Below are positions 41,086 through 50,019 of a stretch of DNA of 64,000 nt, piece after piece (position 1 is the stretch's first letter; every line of letters starts with the position of its first letter). Source of the stretch: Rhodobacter sp. 24-YEA-8. GTDB lineage: Bacteria > Pseudomonadota > Alphaproteobacteria > Rhodobacterales > Rhodobacteraceae. The DNA lies in contig NZ_FNSK01000002.1 of NCBI RefSeq assembly GCF_900105075.1, positions 186,001-250,000 on the forward strand. Reading direction: 5' to 3'. The notes under the pieces were generated by a model. It ran no database searches and was not told the DNA's origin. It was given only the letters and a program-made list of their open reading frames with translations. The translations under genes and the position numbers were made by a program.

Positions 41086-42390
41086 TCAGCCCTTGCCGGG
41101 CGGCAGGTAATCAAGACCCGGATCGATCTGCGCCGGGCGACCGGGCAGCGACAATGACGGCAAGCGCGGCGCGGTGCGGCTGATCACGCGACCCTCGCGC
41201 AGCACATAAAGCCGGGTCGGTTTCAGCCGGATCGCTTCGGTTACATCCGCCGCCTGAAGGATCACGAGATTGGCCTTGCATCCGGGGGCCAGCCCGTAGC
41301 CGTCAAGCCCCATCGTTTTCGCCGAATTGACCGTGACCGCGTCAAAGATCTGATGTTTCTCGGCAATCCCGCCCATCTGGCCGACATGCACCGCCATATG
41401 CGCGACCTCGAGCATGTCACCCGAGCCCATCGAATACCAGGGATCCATGCAGCAATCCTGACCCAGCGAGACATTGACACCTGCCGCCATCAGCTCGCGC
41501 ACCCGCGTCATGCCGCGCCGTTTCGGGTAGCTGTCATGCCGGCCCTGGAGCATGATATTGATCAGCGGGTTCGGCGTCGCGGTCATCTGCGCCTCGGCGA
41601 TCAGCGGGATCAGTTTCGAGACGTAGTAATTGTCCATCGAATGCATCGAGGTCAGATGCGAGCCATTCACCCGGCCCTGCAACCCAAAGCGGATGGTCAG
41701 GGCGGCCATGGTTTCGACATGGCGCGAAAGGGGGTCATCGGTCTCGTCGCAATGCACATCGACCGGCAGGCCGCGATCAGCCGCAATACGGAACTGGGCC
41801 TCGAGCGAGAGCCGCCCTTCCTCCATCGTGCGTTCGAAATGCGGGATGCCGCCGACGATGCCCACGCCCATATCCAGCGCGCGCTCCAGCGCTTTCACCC
41901 CTTCGGGAATGCGGTAATAGCCGTCCTGCGGGAAGGCCACGAGCTGAAGATCGATGTAATCCTTCACCCGATCCTGCACCTCAAGCATCGCCTCGGCGGT
42001 CACCAGGCGGGGGTCAGAGGTGTCGACATGGGTGCGGATGTGCAAAAGCCCCTGGGAAACCGCCAGATCGCAATAGCGCAGCGCACGTTCGATCAGCGCC
42101 TCGCGGGTCAGCGTCGGCCGGAGCTCGCCCCAGAGCGCGATCCCTTCAAGAAGCGTGCCAGAGGCATTCATCCGTGGCAGCCCCAGCGACAGCGTCGCAT
42201 CCATATGGAAATGCGGGTCGCAAAAGGCGGGCGTGACCAGACGGCCGGCGGCGTCGATCACTTCTCCCGCCTCCCCGGCCCCGGCGGGAAGCTGCTTTTC
42301 CACCGCCGCGATCTTGCCGTTGCGGATGCCGATATCATAGCCGTCGCGGCCGTCGGGCAGATTGGCGCCCCGGATGATGGTGTCGAACAT
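41086..42390 (-). CDS. codA: cytosine deaminase-like amidohydrolase
   Basis: Metal-dependent amidohydrolase of 434 aa, closest in pattern to bacterial cytosine deaminase (cytosine to uracil and ammonia). The metal pair is FCDPHFHMDATLSLGLPR. IRTHVDTSDPRLVTAEAML, GGIPHFERTMEEG, the catalytic Glu region DVHCDETDDPLSRHVETMAA, HLTSMHSMDNYYVSKLI and GQDCCMDPWYSMGSGDMLEVA with the Asp follow. The ATG at 42390 is preceded by AGGAG at five bases. It ends the BMP-type ABC operon, which supports action on imported nucleobases or related amides. Other ring-opening or deaminating substrates are possible. Confidence 0.88.
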   Translation of the reverse strand: MFDTIIRGANLPDGRDGYDIGIRNGKIAAVEKQLPAGAGEAGEVIDAAGRLVTPAFCDPHFHMDATLSLGLPRMNASGTLLEGIALWGELRPTLTREALIERALRYCDLAVSQGLLHIRTHVDTSDPRLVTAEAMLEVQDRVKDYIDLQLVAFPQDGYYRIPEGVKALERALDMGVGIVGGIPHFERTMEEGRLSLEAQFRIAADRGLPVDVHCDETDDPLSRHVETMAALTIRFGLQGRVNGSHLTSMHSMDNYYVSKLIPLIAEAQMTATPNPLINIMLQGRHDSYPKRRGMTRVRELMAAGVNVSLGQDCCMDPWYSMGSGDMLEVAHMAVHVGQMGGIAEKHQIFDAVTVNSAKTMGLDGYGLAPGCKANLVILQAADVTEAIRLKPTRLYVLREGRVISRTAPRLPSLSLPGRPAQIDPGLDYLPPGKG

Positions 42391-42399
42391 GGTCACTCC

Positions 42400-43344
42400 T
42401 TAACGCTCGCCGCGCCGATAGGGTTGCATCAATGCCTGTGGCACCCGCGCACGACGCGCCATCACCGCAAGCGCGAGGATCGACAGCACGAAGGGGACCA
42501 TCAGGAAAAGCTGATAGGGCAGCGCGCCGCCCATAACGGTTTGCAGCCGCAGCTGGAAGGCGTCGAAAAACGCGAATAAGAGCGCGCCCGCCAGGGCCCT
42601 CCCTGGCCGCCAGGAGGCAAAGACCACCAGCGCGATGCAGATCCAGCCACGGCCCTGAACCATGGTCGGGATGAAACTGTCAAAGGCGGAAAGTGTGAGG
42701 AACGCGCCGCCCATCGCCATCAGTGCCGATCCGGCGATCACCGCGCCGTAGCGGATCACCATCGGGTTTATGCCCTGAGCCTCGGCGGCATGCGGGTTCT
42801 CGCCGGTCATGCGGATCGCAAGGCCGAGCGGCGTGCGGAAAAGGGTGAAGGCCAGGGCCAGCGCCAGGGCAATCGCGAGCCAGGTCGGCGCGGTCTGGGT
42901 AAAGACCGCCTGGCCGAAGAAGGGCAGATCAGACAGAACCGGAATATGCAGCGGCTGGAACGGGATGATCTTTGGCGGCGTGCCCTCGACCGGAACCAGC
43001 AGGCGAAAGAGGTAATAGCTGAAGGACGAGGCGAAGAGTGTGACGCCAAGCCCCGAGACATGCTGCGACAGCCCCAGCGTCACCGTCAGCGCGGCATGCA
43101 GCACCCCGAACACCATCCCCGACAAAGCCGCGACGAACAGCCCCGTCCAGAGATCGGCACCATTCCAGACGGCAAACCATCCGATCATCGCGCCGAAGGT
43201 CATGATCCCTTCGATACCGAGGTTCAGAACGCCGGCCCGTTCGCATAGCAGCGCGCCAAGCGTGGCGAAAATCAGCGGCGTGGCGATCCTGAGGACCGCC
43301 GCCCAAAGCCCCGCCGAGGCGAGGATATCGATAATATCGCTCAT
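42400..43344 (-). CDS. nucleoside/nucleobase ABC permease (NupQ/YufQ type)
   Basis: Branched-chain-type permease of 314 aa with eight or more hydrophobic segments. Family signs are TPLIFATLGALLCERAGVLNLGIEGIM near residues 23-50, FRTPLGLAIRMTGENPHAAEAQGIN (cytoplasmic loop contacting the ATPase) and GRGWICIALVVFASW. It overlaps the other permease gene (43341) as ATGA. The pair is typical of BMP-family purine nucleoside importers. Confidence 0.9.
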   Translation of the reverse strand: MSDIIDILASAGLWAAVLRIATPLIFATLGALLCERAGVLNLGIEGIMTFGAMIGWFAVWNGADLWTGLFVAALSGMVFGVLHAALTVTLGLSQHVSGLGVTLFASSFSYYLFRLLVPVEGTPPKIIPFQPLHIPVLSDLPFFGQAVFTQTAPTWLAIALALALAFTLFRTPLGLAIRMTGENPHAAEAQGINPMVIRYGAVIAGSALMAMGGAFLTLSAFDSFIPTMVQGRGWICIALVVFASWRPGRALAGALLFAFFDAFQLRLQTVMGGALPYQLFLMVPFVLSILALAVMARRARVPQALMQPYRRGER

Positions 43345-44390
43345 CTGCGGATCCTGTATTGGGTGAAGAAAATCGCAACCAGCATGGTCAGCAAGGACAG
43401 CGCCACCGTCACATCCGCGATGTAAGACGGCACCGCGAGCGAGCGGCTCATCGCATCGGCGCCGACAAACATCACTGCAGTGAACAAGGCGGCCAGCACC
43501 ACGCCCAGCGGGTGCAGCCCTGCAAGCATCGCGACGACGATGCCGGAATAGCCATAGCCCGGCGACAGCTCGGTCGTGACATAAGAGGTGATGCCCATCA
43601 CCTCAACTGCACCGGCAAGCCCGGCAAGCCCCCCAGACAGCATCGCGACCAGCACCAGTGTCCGCCCCAGCGGCACGCCCGCGAAAGCTGCGCCCGAGGG
43701 GTTCAGCCCCGCCGCCCTGGATTGCAGCCCGAAAGCGGTGCGTGACTGGAGGAAATGCACAATAAAGGCCAGCACCACCGCCACGAGAAGCCCAATATGG
43801 AGACGCGAGCGCGGGATGATCCGGGGCAGTTCTGCCTCAGGAGCGACCGGCACCGATTGCGGCCAGCCAAAGGCAAGCGGGTCTTTCAGCACCGTGTCGA
43901 TCAGCATCGAGACAAACAGCACCGCGACGAAGTTCAGAAGCAGCGTCGTCACCACCTCATCCACCTGGAACCGCAGCCGGAGCCAGAGCGGGATCAGCAG
44001 GAGGATCATCCCCGCCAGCGCGCCGGTGATGAACAGAAGCGGGATCTGCACGACGCCCGGCAATCCGCCGAACAGATACGCGCTGGCAGCGGCCACGGCA
44101 ATCGCACCGAGGTAAAGCTGCCCCTCTGCCCCGATATTCCACAGCCGGGCGCGAAAGGCGACGGCGGCGGCAAGCCCGGTCAGGATCAGCGGCGCCGTGC
44201 GCGCCAGCGTCTCTGTCACCGCCAGTTTCGAGCCGAATGCCCCGGTGATGATCTTGCCAAACGCGGTCAGAACCGGCGCCCCGGCAAGCGCAATCAGCCC
44301 GCCCGCTAGCGTCAGCGAGATCGCCACCGCGATCAGGGGCGTCAGCACCGCCAGCGCCGGCGGGATTTGTTCGCGCCGTTCAAACCGCAT
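43341..44390 (-). CDS. nucleoside/nucleobase ABC permease (NupP/YufP type)
   Basis: Permease of 349 aa. It has ALARTAPLILTGL-type and AFRARLWNIGAEGQLYLGAI segments, the latter characteristic of the YufP half, then LRLRFQVDEVVTTLLLNFVAV, SRTAFGLQSRAAGLNPSGAAFAGV and ELSPGYGYSGIVVAMLAGLHP. It overlaps the ATPase gene by 11 bases and its partner permease by ATGA. Confidence 0.9.
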   Translation of the reverse strand: MRFERREQIPPALAVLTPLIAVAISLTLAGGLIALAGAPVLTAFGKIITGAFGSKLAVTETLARTAPLILTGLAAAVAFRARLWNIGAEGQLYLGAIAVAAASAYLFGGLPGVVQIPLLFITGALAGMILLLIPLWLRLRFQVDEVVTTLLLNFVAVLFVSMLIDTVLKDPLAFGWPQSVPVAPEAELPRIIPRSRLHIGLLVAVVLAFIVHFLQSRTAFGLQSRAAGLNPSGAAFAGVPLGRTLVLVAMLSGGLAGLAGAVEVMGITSYVTTELSPGYGYSGIVVAMLAGLHPLGVVLAALFTAVMFVGADAMSRSLAVPSYIADVTVALSLLTMLVAIFFTQYRIRR

Positions 44391-45897
44391 GTTCTGCCGC
44401 TCCCCATTCGCCGGCCATCATCAGCCCCAGTTGCCGCGCCGTGATCCCCTCGGGGCGGACCGGCGGCGACAGGCGGCCGCCGGTAATCGCCTGAATGCGG
44501 TCGGCAAGCGCCATGACCTCATCAAGATCTTCCGAAATCAAAAGCACCGCCGCCCCCGCTTTGCGCGCGGCAAGGATGCGCTCATGCACCGCCGCGACCG
44601 CGCCCTCGTCAAGGCCCCGTGCCGGTTGCGCGGCGATCAGGATTTTGGGGTGTTCGATCAGGTTCCGCCCGAGGATCAGCTTTTGCACATTGCCCCCCGA
44701 CAGGAGGCGGATCCGGCTTGCAGGTGTGCCCCCGCGCACGTCAAAGCCTTCGATGATCCGGCGGGCGAAATCCATCCCCGCCTTGCGGTCCACAAGGCCG
44801 CGCCGGGTGAATTCCGGCAGCCGTTCCAGCACCGCATTTTCCCAGATCGCCATTTCGCCGATGACGCCATCATGATTGCGGTCTTCGGGAATGCGGCCGA
44901 TCCCGGCCCCGACCACATCGCGCACCGAGAGATCGCCGACCGGCTGACCAAACAGCGTGATCTCACCGGCACTGCGCCGCGCAAGCCCGCCGATCAGCCG
45001 CGCCAGTGCCGCCTGGCCATTGCCCGAGACCCCGATGATCCCCAGCACCTCGCCTGCGCGCAGATGGAAATCGACCGATTTCAGCCGCGCGACGCCGCCC
45101 TCAAGCAGGGAGACCGCTTTTGCCTCCAGGACCATCGCGCCGGGATCGGCCGCCTCGCGCAGAGGCCGCTTCACCTCACGCCCGACCATCAGCCCGGCAA
45201 GTTCCGCCTTCGAGGTCTCGACCGCACGGCGCCCGGCCACCACACGCCCGCCGCGCAGCACCACGATCCGGTCAGCCGTCGCCATCACCTCGTCAAGCTT
45301 ATGCGAGATGAAGATGATCGAAAGCCCCTTCCGCGCCATATCCTTGAGGTTTGCAAACATATGCTCGGCCTCGACATTGGTCAGAACCGCGGTCGGCTCA
45401 TCCAGCACCAGGATCTTCGCATCATTGTAAAGCGCCTTGAGAATCTCGACCCGCTGCTGCTCGCCCACCGACAGATCGCCAAGCCGCGCATCGGGGTTGA
45501 CCTTCAGCCCGAAACGCGCGGAGATCTCCATCAGCCGGGCCCGGCCCTTTGCCCTGTCCGACCAGGGGCGCCAGAGGCTCTCGGTGCCGGTCATCACATT
45601 TTCCAGCACGGAAAGGTTTGGGGCCAGCGAGAAATGCTGATGCACCATGCCGATGCCGGCGCGGATTGCAGCCCTGGGCCGCCCCGGCGGCAGCACCCGT
45701 CCCATCACCGAAATATGCCCGGAATCTGGGGTGTAATGGCCAAAGAGCATCGACATCAGTGTGGTCTTGCCCGCGCCATTCTCGCCCAGAAGCGCGATGA
45801 TCTCGCCGCGCGCAAGGCTAAGAGAAATATTGTCATTCGCCAGTGTCGTGCCGAACCTTTTGCTGACCTGGGAAATGTCGAGAACGGTTTCACTCAT
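44380..45897 (-). CDS. nucleoside/nucleobase ABC ATP-binding protein (NupO/YufO type)
   Basis: Tandem ATPase of 505 aa. Domain 1 has Walker A LLGENGAGKTTLMSMLFGHY, Q-loop GMVHQHFSLAPNLSVLENV (the Met-Val-His-Gln-His-Phe form typical of BMP-linked transporters), LSVGEQQRVEILKAL and ILVLDEPTAVLT. Domain 2 has a P-loop variant GVSGNGQAALARLIGGLA, GRIPEDRNHDGVIGEM, LSGGNVQKLILGRNL and a diverged Walker B LIAAQPARGLDEGA. It overlaps the amidase gene as ATGA. Confidence 0.92.
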   Translation of the reverse strand: MSETVLDISQVSKRFGTTLANDNISLSLARGEIIALLGENGAGKTTLMSMLFGHYTPDSGHISVMGRVLPPGRPRAAIRAGIGMVHQHFSLAPNLSVLENVMTGTESLWRPWSDRAKGRARLMEISARFGLKVNPDARLGDLSVGEQQRVEILKALYNDAKILVLDEPTAVLTNVEAEHMFANLKDMARKGLSIIFISHKLDEVMATADRIVVLRGGRVVAGRRAVETSKAELAGLMVGREVKRPLREAADPGAMVLEAKAVSLLEGGVARLKSVDFHLRAGEVLGIIGVSGNGQAALARLIGGLARRSAGEITLFGQPVGDLSVRDVVGAGIGRIPEDRNHDGVIGEMAIWENAVLERLPEFTRRGLVDRKAGMDFARRIIEGFDVRGGTPASRIRLLSGGNVQKLILGRNLIEHPKILIAAQPARGLDEGAVAAVHERILAARKAGAAVLLISEDLDEVMALADRIQAITGGRLSPPVRPEGITARQLGLMMAGEWGAAEHAV

Positions 45898-47294
45898 GTC
45901 AGCCCCGCTACGGCAAAGGGATGGGTCCAGCGCTCTTCGACCTCAAGCCGGGCAGCGATGGACAAAAGCAGCCGCTCCTGCCCCATCGGCGCAATCAGCT
46001 GTACCGGCAGCGGCAGTCCTGCCGCATCGGCGCCGAAGGGCAGTGTGATCGCGGGCGCGCCAGAGATGTTCGCAAGGCTGGCCAGCGGTGCGAAACGCGC
46101 CATCCGGTCGAAATGCAGATCGGTGTCAGAATGATCGGTCGGAAAGGATCCGATGGGCCGCGGCGGCCCGGACAGCATCGGCGTCAGAAGCAGATCCACC
46201 CCGTCAAAGATCCGCCACAGGTCGCGCGCGACATAGACCATCTCGTTGAGGCTCGCCCAGAGTGTGCTTGCCGTCATTGCAAGCCCCCGCGCCACCACCG
46301 CCCGGGTCATCTGTTCGGCCTGGCTGAAATCCAGTCGCGCCGAGAGTTCCGCGAGATTGATCGAGACGATATCCGCAAAGATACGCCCGCTGCGGACGGC
46401 GAGGTCCATCACCGTCTCGCCCTCCAGCGGGCGGATGCGGTGGCCGTTGCGGGCCAGAACCCGCGCCGCCGCTTCGACCGCCTCTGCCCTCGCCTCATCG
46501 ATGGGCCAGTCCGGGCCCATATCGGTGACAAGGCCGATGGTCAGCGGGCCTGATTTCGCCTCTTCCAGCAAGGGGCCGGCGAAAGGCCCATGGGCGCCGC
46601 CGATGGTCGCGGCGGCAAAGATCGCCTCCGCATCGCGGACCGAACGGCAGATCGCCAGCTCGCTTGCGATGCCGCCCAGATGATTGCCGAAACCCGGCCC
46701 TCCCGGCACCGATCCGCGCCCCGGTTTCAGCCCGACAAGACCGCAAGCCGCCGCGGGCACCCGGATCGAGCCGCCTGCATCAGTCGCATGTGCAATCGCC
46801 GCGATCCCGGCTGCAACCGCCGCCGCCGCCCCGCCCGATGACCCCCCAGGCGACAGGCCCGGGTCCAGCGGGTTCTTCGCCACAGGCCCGGCCGCCGGCT
46901 CTGACGCCAGCGAAAGGCCGAATTCCGGCACAGTTGTCAGGGCGAAAGGGCAAAGCCCCGCCGCCCGGAACCTTGCGGCCAGCTCGCTGTGCTCTCCCGG
47001 GCCCTCCCGCGAAAACATCGCCGATCCGGCACAGACCGGAAAGCCCGGAAACGGCGCGCCGAGATCCTTGACCACCAGCGGCACACCGCCAAAGGCCGCA
47101 TAGCGCTGCGGCGCATTGCCGGGAAGCGCGTCAAACTCGCTCGCCAGCGCCCGCCCGCGCAGCTTGTTCAGATGCGCCAGCGCGCCAAGATCCGCGCATG
47201 CCTCTGCGCGCGCGAAAGAGGCTTCCATCGCCTCCGCCGCCGTCAGATGACCCCGGCGGATCGCCGAGGCCAAAGCTATCGCATCTGATCCCAT
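45894..47294 (-). CDS. amidase signature family protein
   Basis: Amidase of 466 aa. The Ser-cisSer-Lys triad is visible: Lys in VPLVVKDLGAPFPG (about residue 75), then DPGLSPGGSSGGAAAAVAAG with the cis-Ser and ATDAGGSIRVPAAACGLVGLK with the nucleophile. The C-terminal IGSFPTDHSDTDLHFDRMAR region varies in the family. It is embedded between binding-protein and ATPase genes, so its amide substrate is probably what the transporter brings in or a breakdown product of it. Together with cytosine deaminase this suggests use of nitrogen heterocycles or their ring-opened amides. Confidence 0.88.
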   Translation of the reverse strand: MGSDAIALASAIRRGHLTAAEAMEASFARAEACADLGALAHLNKLRGRALASEFDALPGNAPQRYAAFGGVPLVVKDLGAPFPGFPVCAGSAMFSREGPGEHSELAARFRAAGLCPFALTTVPEFGLSLASEPAAGPVAKNPLDPGLSPGGSSGGAAAAVAAGIAAIAHATDAGGSIRVPAAACGLVGLKPGRGSVPGGPGFGNHLGGIASELAICRSVRDAEAIFAAATIGGAHGPFAGPLLEEAKSGPLTIGLVTDMGPDWPIDEARAEAVEAAARVLARNGHRIRPLEGETVMDLAVRSGRIFADIVSINLAELSARLDFSQAEQMTRAVVARGLAMTASTLWASLNEMVYVARDLWRIFDGVDLLLTPMLSGPPRPIGSFPTDHSDTDLHFDRMARFAPLASLANISGAPAITLPFGADAAGLPLPVQLIAPMGQERLLLSIAARLEVEERWTHPFAVAGLT

Positions 47295-47300
47295 CCGGGC

Positions 47301-48293
47301 TTACTTCGGCTCGTCAAAGTTTTGTGGCACGGTGAAACTGCCGGCTTTGATCTCGGCCCGAACCGCTTCCATCGCAGCCTCTGCCTCGGGGGATGCCACG
47401 CCGGTCACATAGGAGATATCGCTGCCGCCCTCTTTCATCAGGCCGAAGGCGGTATAATCCTTGCCGGTCGGATTGCCCGCCGCCACATCGGCCACAATCG
47501 CGTTCAGGATCGGACGGAAGCCCCAGAGCGCGTTGGCGAAAACTGTGTCGGGATACATCGGCGTATAGTCGATCAGCGAGCCGATGGCCTTGACGCCGCG
47601 TTCTTTGGCGGCATCCGCCGTGCCGATCCGTTCGCCAAAAAGGATGTCTGCGCCGGCATCGATCATCGCAAGCCCGGCCTCGCGGGCTTTCGGCGGGTCA
47701 AAGAAGGTGCCGATCCAGGCGACAAGATGTTTCGCCTCGGGGTTCACCGCCTTGACGCCTTCGGCGAAGGCATTGATCAGAAGGTTGATTTCCGGGATCG
47801 GGATGGCGCCGACAGACCCCACCACATTCGTCTGTGTCATCTTGCCTGCGAGCATGCCCGCGAGATAGGCGCCGTCATAATTCCAGGTGCCGAATGTGCC
47901 GAAATTATCCCCCTCCGGCCCGCCGGACGAGCCCATGGCAAAGGCGGTATCCGGGTAATCGGCAGCGACTTCGCGGCCCTGACGTTCCACCGGGAAGGTC
48001 TCGCCGATGATCAGCTGATTGCCGGCTTCGGCATATTCCCGCATCGCGCGCGGGTAGTCGGTGGCGGAAATCCCTTCCGAGAAAGTGTATTCGATGGTGC
48101 CATCAGCCGCCGCCTCCAGAAGCGCCTTATGCAGGACCGAATTCCAGGCGTTTTCCACCGGCGAGCCATGCACGCCCGCGACCCTGACCGGCGTTGCAGC
48201 ATAGGCTGGCCGCAGCAAAGGCAGCGAGGACGCGCCGAGGATTACCCCAGATTGCAGAAGAAAGCGGCGTGAAAGACGAAGATCCCTGGTCAT
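47301..48293 (-). CDS. BMP-family ABC substrate-binding protein, Tat signal
   Basis: Basic-membrane-protein-type binding protein of 330 aa. The ATG at 48293 starts MTRDLRLSRRFLLQSGVI, a twin-arginine signal (Ser-Arg-Arg-Phe-Leu) with a hydrophobic stretch and cleavage near AYAATP. The fold has GVHGSPVENAWNSVLHKALL, TDYPRAMREYAEAGNQLIIGE, GTWNYDGAYLAGMLAGKMTQT, WIGTFFDPPKAREAGLAMIDAGADIL and VKAIGSLIDYTPMYPD. This pattern belongs to purine nucleoside/nucleobase binders. It is the first gene of the operon ending in codA. Tat export is unusual for this family and suggests folding before export. Confidence 0.9.
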   Translation of the reverse strand: MTRDLRLSRRFLLQSGVILGASSLPLLRPAYAATPVRVAGVHGSPVENAWNSVLHKALLEAAADGTIEYTFSEGISATDYPRAMREYAEAGNQLIIGETFPVERQGREVAADYPDTAFAMGSSGGPEGDNFGTFGTWNYDGAYLAGMLAGKMTQTNVVGSVGAIPIPEINLLINAFAEGVKAVNPEAKHLVAWIGTFFDPPKAREAGLAMIDAGADILFGERIGTADAAKERGVKAIGSLIDYTPMYPDTVFANALWGFRPILNAIVADVAAGNPTGKDYTAFGLMKEGGSDISYVTGVASPEAEAAMEAVRAEIKAGSFTVPQNFDEPK

Positions 48294-48981
48294 GATGGCC
48301 CCCTGTGGCTGATCCTGTTGCTTTGTCCAGTGGTGAGAGCCCCAGGCCCGCAAGTCAACGGTTTCGTCTATTGCCATGCGTCTCGTGCAAGAGACAGCCC
48401 CTCTGCCGCATAAATTTTTACCGCCCGGTCAGATTAGCTGTGTGTGCAGTCGCCCCCTCTTCATCGGGGCCCCGCCATTGGGACAGGCGGGAAACGGTAC
48501 CGGGGTGAAGGCATGTGGTCCTGGATTGCCATATTGACGGGGGAAGGCGCTTACGCCCTCACCACCCCGGTTCGCGCCCGAAGGCCAAAGCCTTGCAGAC
48601 ACCAGATGGGCCGCGTAGCAATGTCGATCATCGTTTTTTCGGCCCGAACCATGCAGGCCCCAAGCCGTTCGGGGATCCTGAAAGCGCCCCCAGTGCGTCG
48701 GGCAATCGCCAGGGCGGCCGCATAGGCGATGAGAGACGCGGCCATGGGATTCTCAGGCGAGGTTGCGTGCGAGAGAGCTTGGCTGATCGGAGCGATGTCC
48801 GGCGCATCGCGCTCTATGGGCTCTGGCGTCAGACCGCCTGATGGAAGGGGAATGCGCCGCCCTCCTGTTCTATGGTCTCGCAATGCCGCCGCCCGAGCAG
48901 GAGCTTTTTGCTTCGTCAGGTTCAAAATCCGCCATATTCAACGATGCCAAAGAGGCTTTCTGCCCCCTGCGAGCTCTGCTG
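48294..48981. other. intergenic region, at most one doubtful small ORF
   Basis: 690 bases upstream of the BMP operon. The only frame worth noting is minus 48551-48925 (124 codons), whose second half (MAASLIAYAAALAIARRTGG, AFRIPERLGACM) looks partly protein-like but has no recognised family and no good ribosome site. The promoter of the BMP operon must lie here; an AT-rich stretch is seen near 48410-48440. Confidence 0.35.
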
Positions 48982-49614
48982 TCAGGCTTGCACCAGTTTG
49001 ATATCCTGCCTGGAGCTGAGGTTCCCGGGCCTGCGGGCCGGGGGCCTGCGCGGCGCCGCAATCAGGTCTTCCAGCGACATTCCGGTCTTTGCCTCGGCCC
49101 GCAGGACAACCATTGCCGCAGCCTTTGCATCCTCGCCGGCATCATGATGGGCAAAATCAAGCGTCAGCGCCTTTTTCAGATGGCCAAGGCCATGTCCGCC
49201 ATTGCCACAGAATTCCGGCCAGGCCCGGCGGGCGATCGTCACACTGTTCGCCCATCGCCAGCCAGGATCAGGAAGCCCCCCGGCGCGGCATGCGCCACTG
49301 ATGGCCCTGCTGTCAAAAGTGCTGTGCTGAATGATGAGATGCGCCTGAAGAAGCGGTGAAATCAGCGGCAACACCTCGGGAAATCGCGGGGCGCCCATCA
49401 CGTGGTCGGGTCCGATCCCGTGCAGTTGCACGTTGAACCCCGAAAACCGCTGCACCGGATCGACCAGAGTGCTGAACACGTTCACCGAGCCGTCATGTCC
49501 GACACAGGCGATGCCGATCTGGCAAATGCTCGCAGGATCCGAATTGGCCGTTTCGACATCCAGTGCGACAAACCGAAACGGGCCGGCCGGGACGATGATG
49601 GTGTGGTCAAGCAT
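48982..49614 (-). CDS. 3'-5' exonuclease, DnaQ-like (DEDDh)
   Basis: Exonuclease of 210 aa. Exo I is FRFVALDVETANSDPASICQIG with the Asp-x-Glu pair (residues about 14-35). Exo II lies in LIIQHSTFDSRAISGACRAG with Asp. Exo III is FAHHDAGEDAKAAAMVVL with His and Asp. The ATG at 49614 follows GGAGAT; an in-frame start at 49653 is less likely. It stands alone on the minus strand. It could be a repair or RNA/DNA end-processing nuclease. It is not the full-size polymerase proofreading subunit. Confidence 0.85.
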   Translation of the reverse strand: MLDHTIIVPAGPFRFVALDVETANSDPASICQIGIACVGHDGSVNVFSTLVDPVQRFSGFNVQLHGIGPDHVMGAPRFPEVLPLISPLLQAHLIIQHSTFDSRAISGACRAGGLPDPGWRWANSVTIARRAWPEFCGNGGHGLGHLKKALTLDFAHHDAGEDAKAAAMVVLRAEAKTGMSLEDLIAAPRRPPARRPGNLSSRQDIKLVQA

Positions 49615-50019
49615 CAGAACTATCTCCATCCCCGTTCGAAATGAACGCCGCAATCCGGCTGTGTCGCGCTTTCGTTTCCGGGCTATGCGGTTTCTAAGGA
49701 TGATCCCTGCGCCGTACCAGCCCCCCGCTCCGGTTCAGGACAGGGCGCGCTGCATCTGCCCCCCGAAAGCAGTCGCCGAAAGCGGCGTGACCCATAACCG
49801 GCGCAGGGTGCAGTTCCGCATCTTTCATGTTGCCTTCCATAAAGCCGGACCAGCCCGTGACGGCGCGCGCGAAGATGCAGCTTTCGCACCGGGATATGTC
49901 AAAACCAATAGCCATTGCGGGCCTGGAGCGCTAGGAATGGCCGTGATATGTAAACCGACATTTGCCCGGTCCTGGCTGTGCAGGACGGTGCAAATGGCCG
50001 CAGATCTCCGGAGCCCGAG
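49615..50019. other. intergenic region between divergent genes
   Basis: About 400 bases. One minus-strand frame (49694-49915, starting MAIGFDISRCESCIFARAVT) is open for 73 codons but has no recognisable family or ribosome site. Promoters for the exonuclease and the aldo/keto reductase are expected here, but none could be fixed. Confidence 0.3.

Noticed and set aside
44197..46134. Plus-strand open frame of 645 codons
   Set aside because: It lies antisense to the ABC ATPase and permease genes and is Arg/His/Pro-rich with no domain, a normal shadow in high-GC DNA.
48551..48925. Possible small minus-strand gene of 124 codons
   Set aside because: Part of it looks protein-like, but there is no ribosome site, family or conserved neighbour; it is noted only in the intergenic entry.
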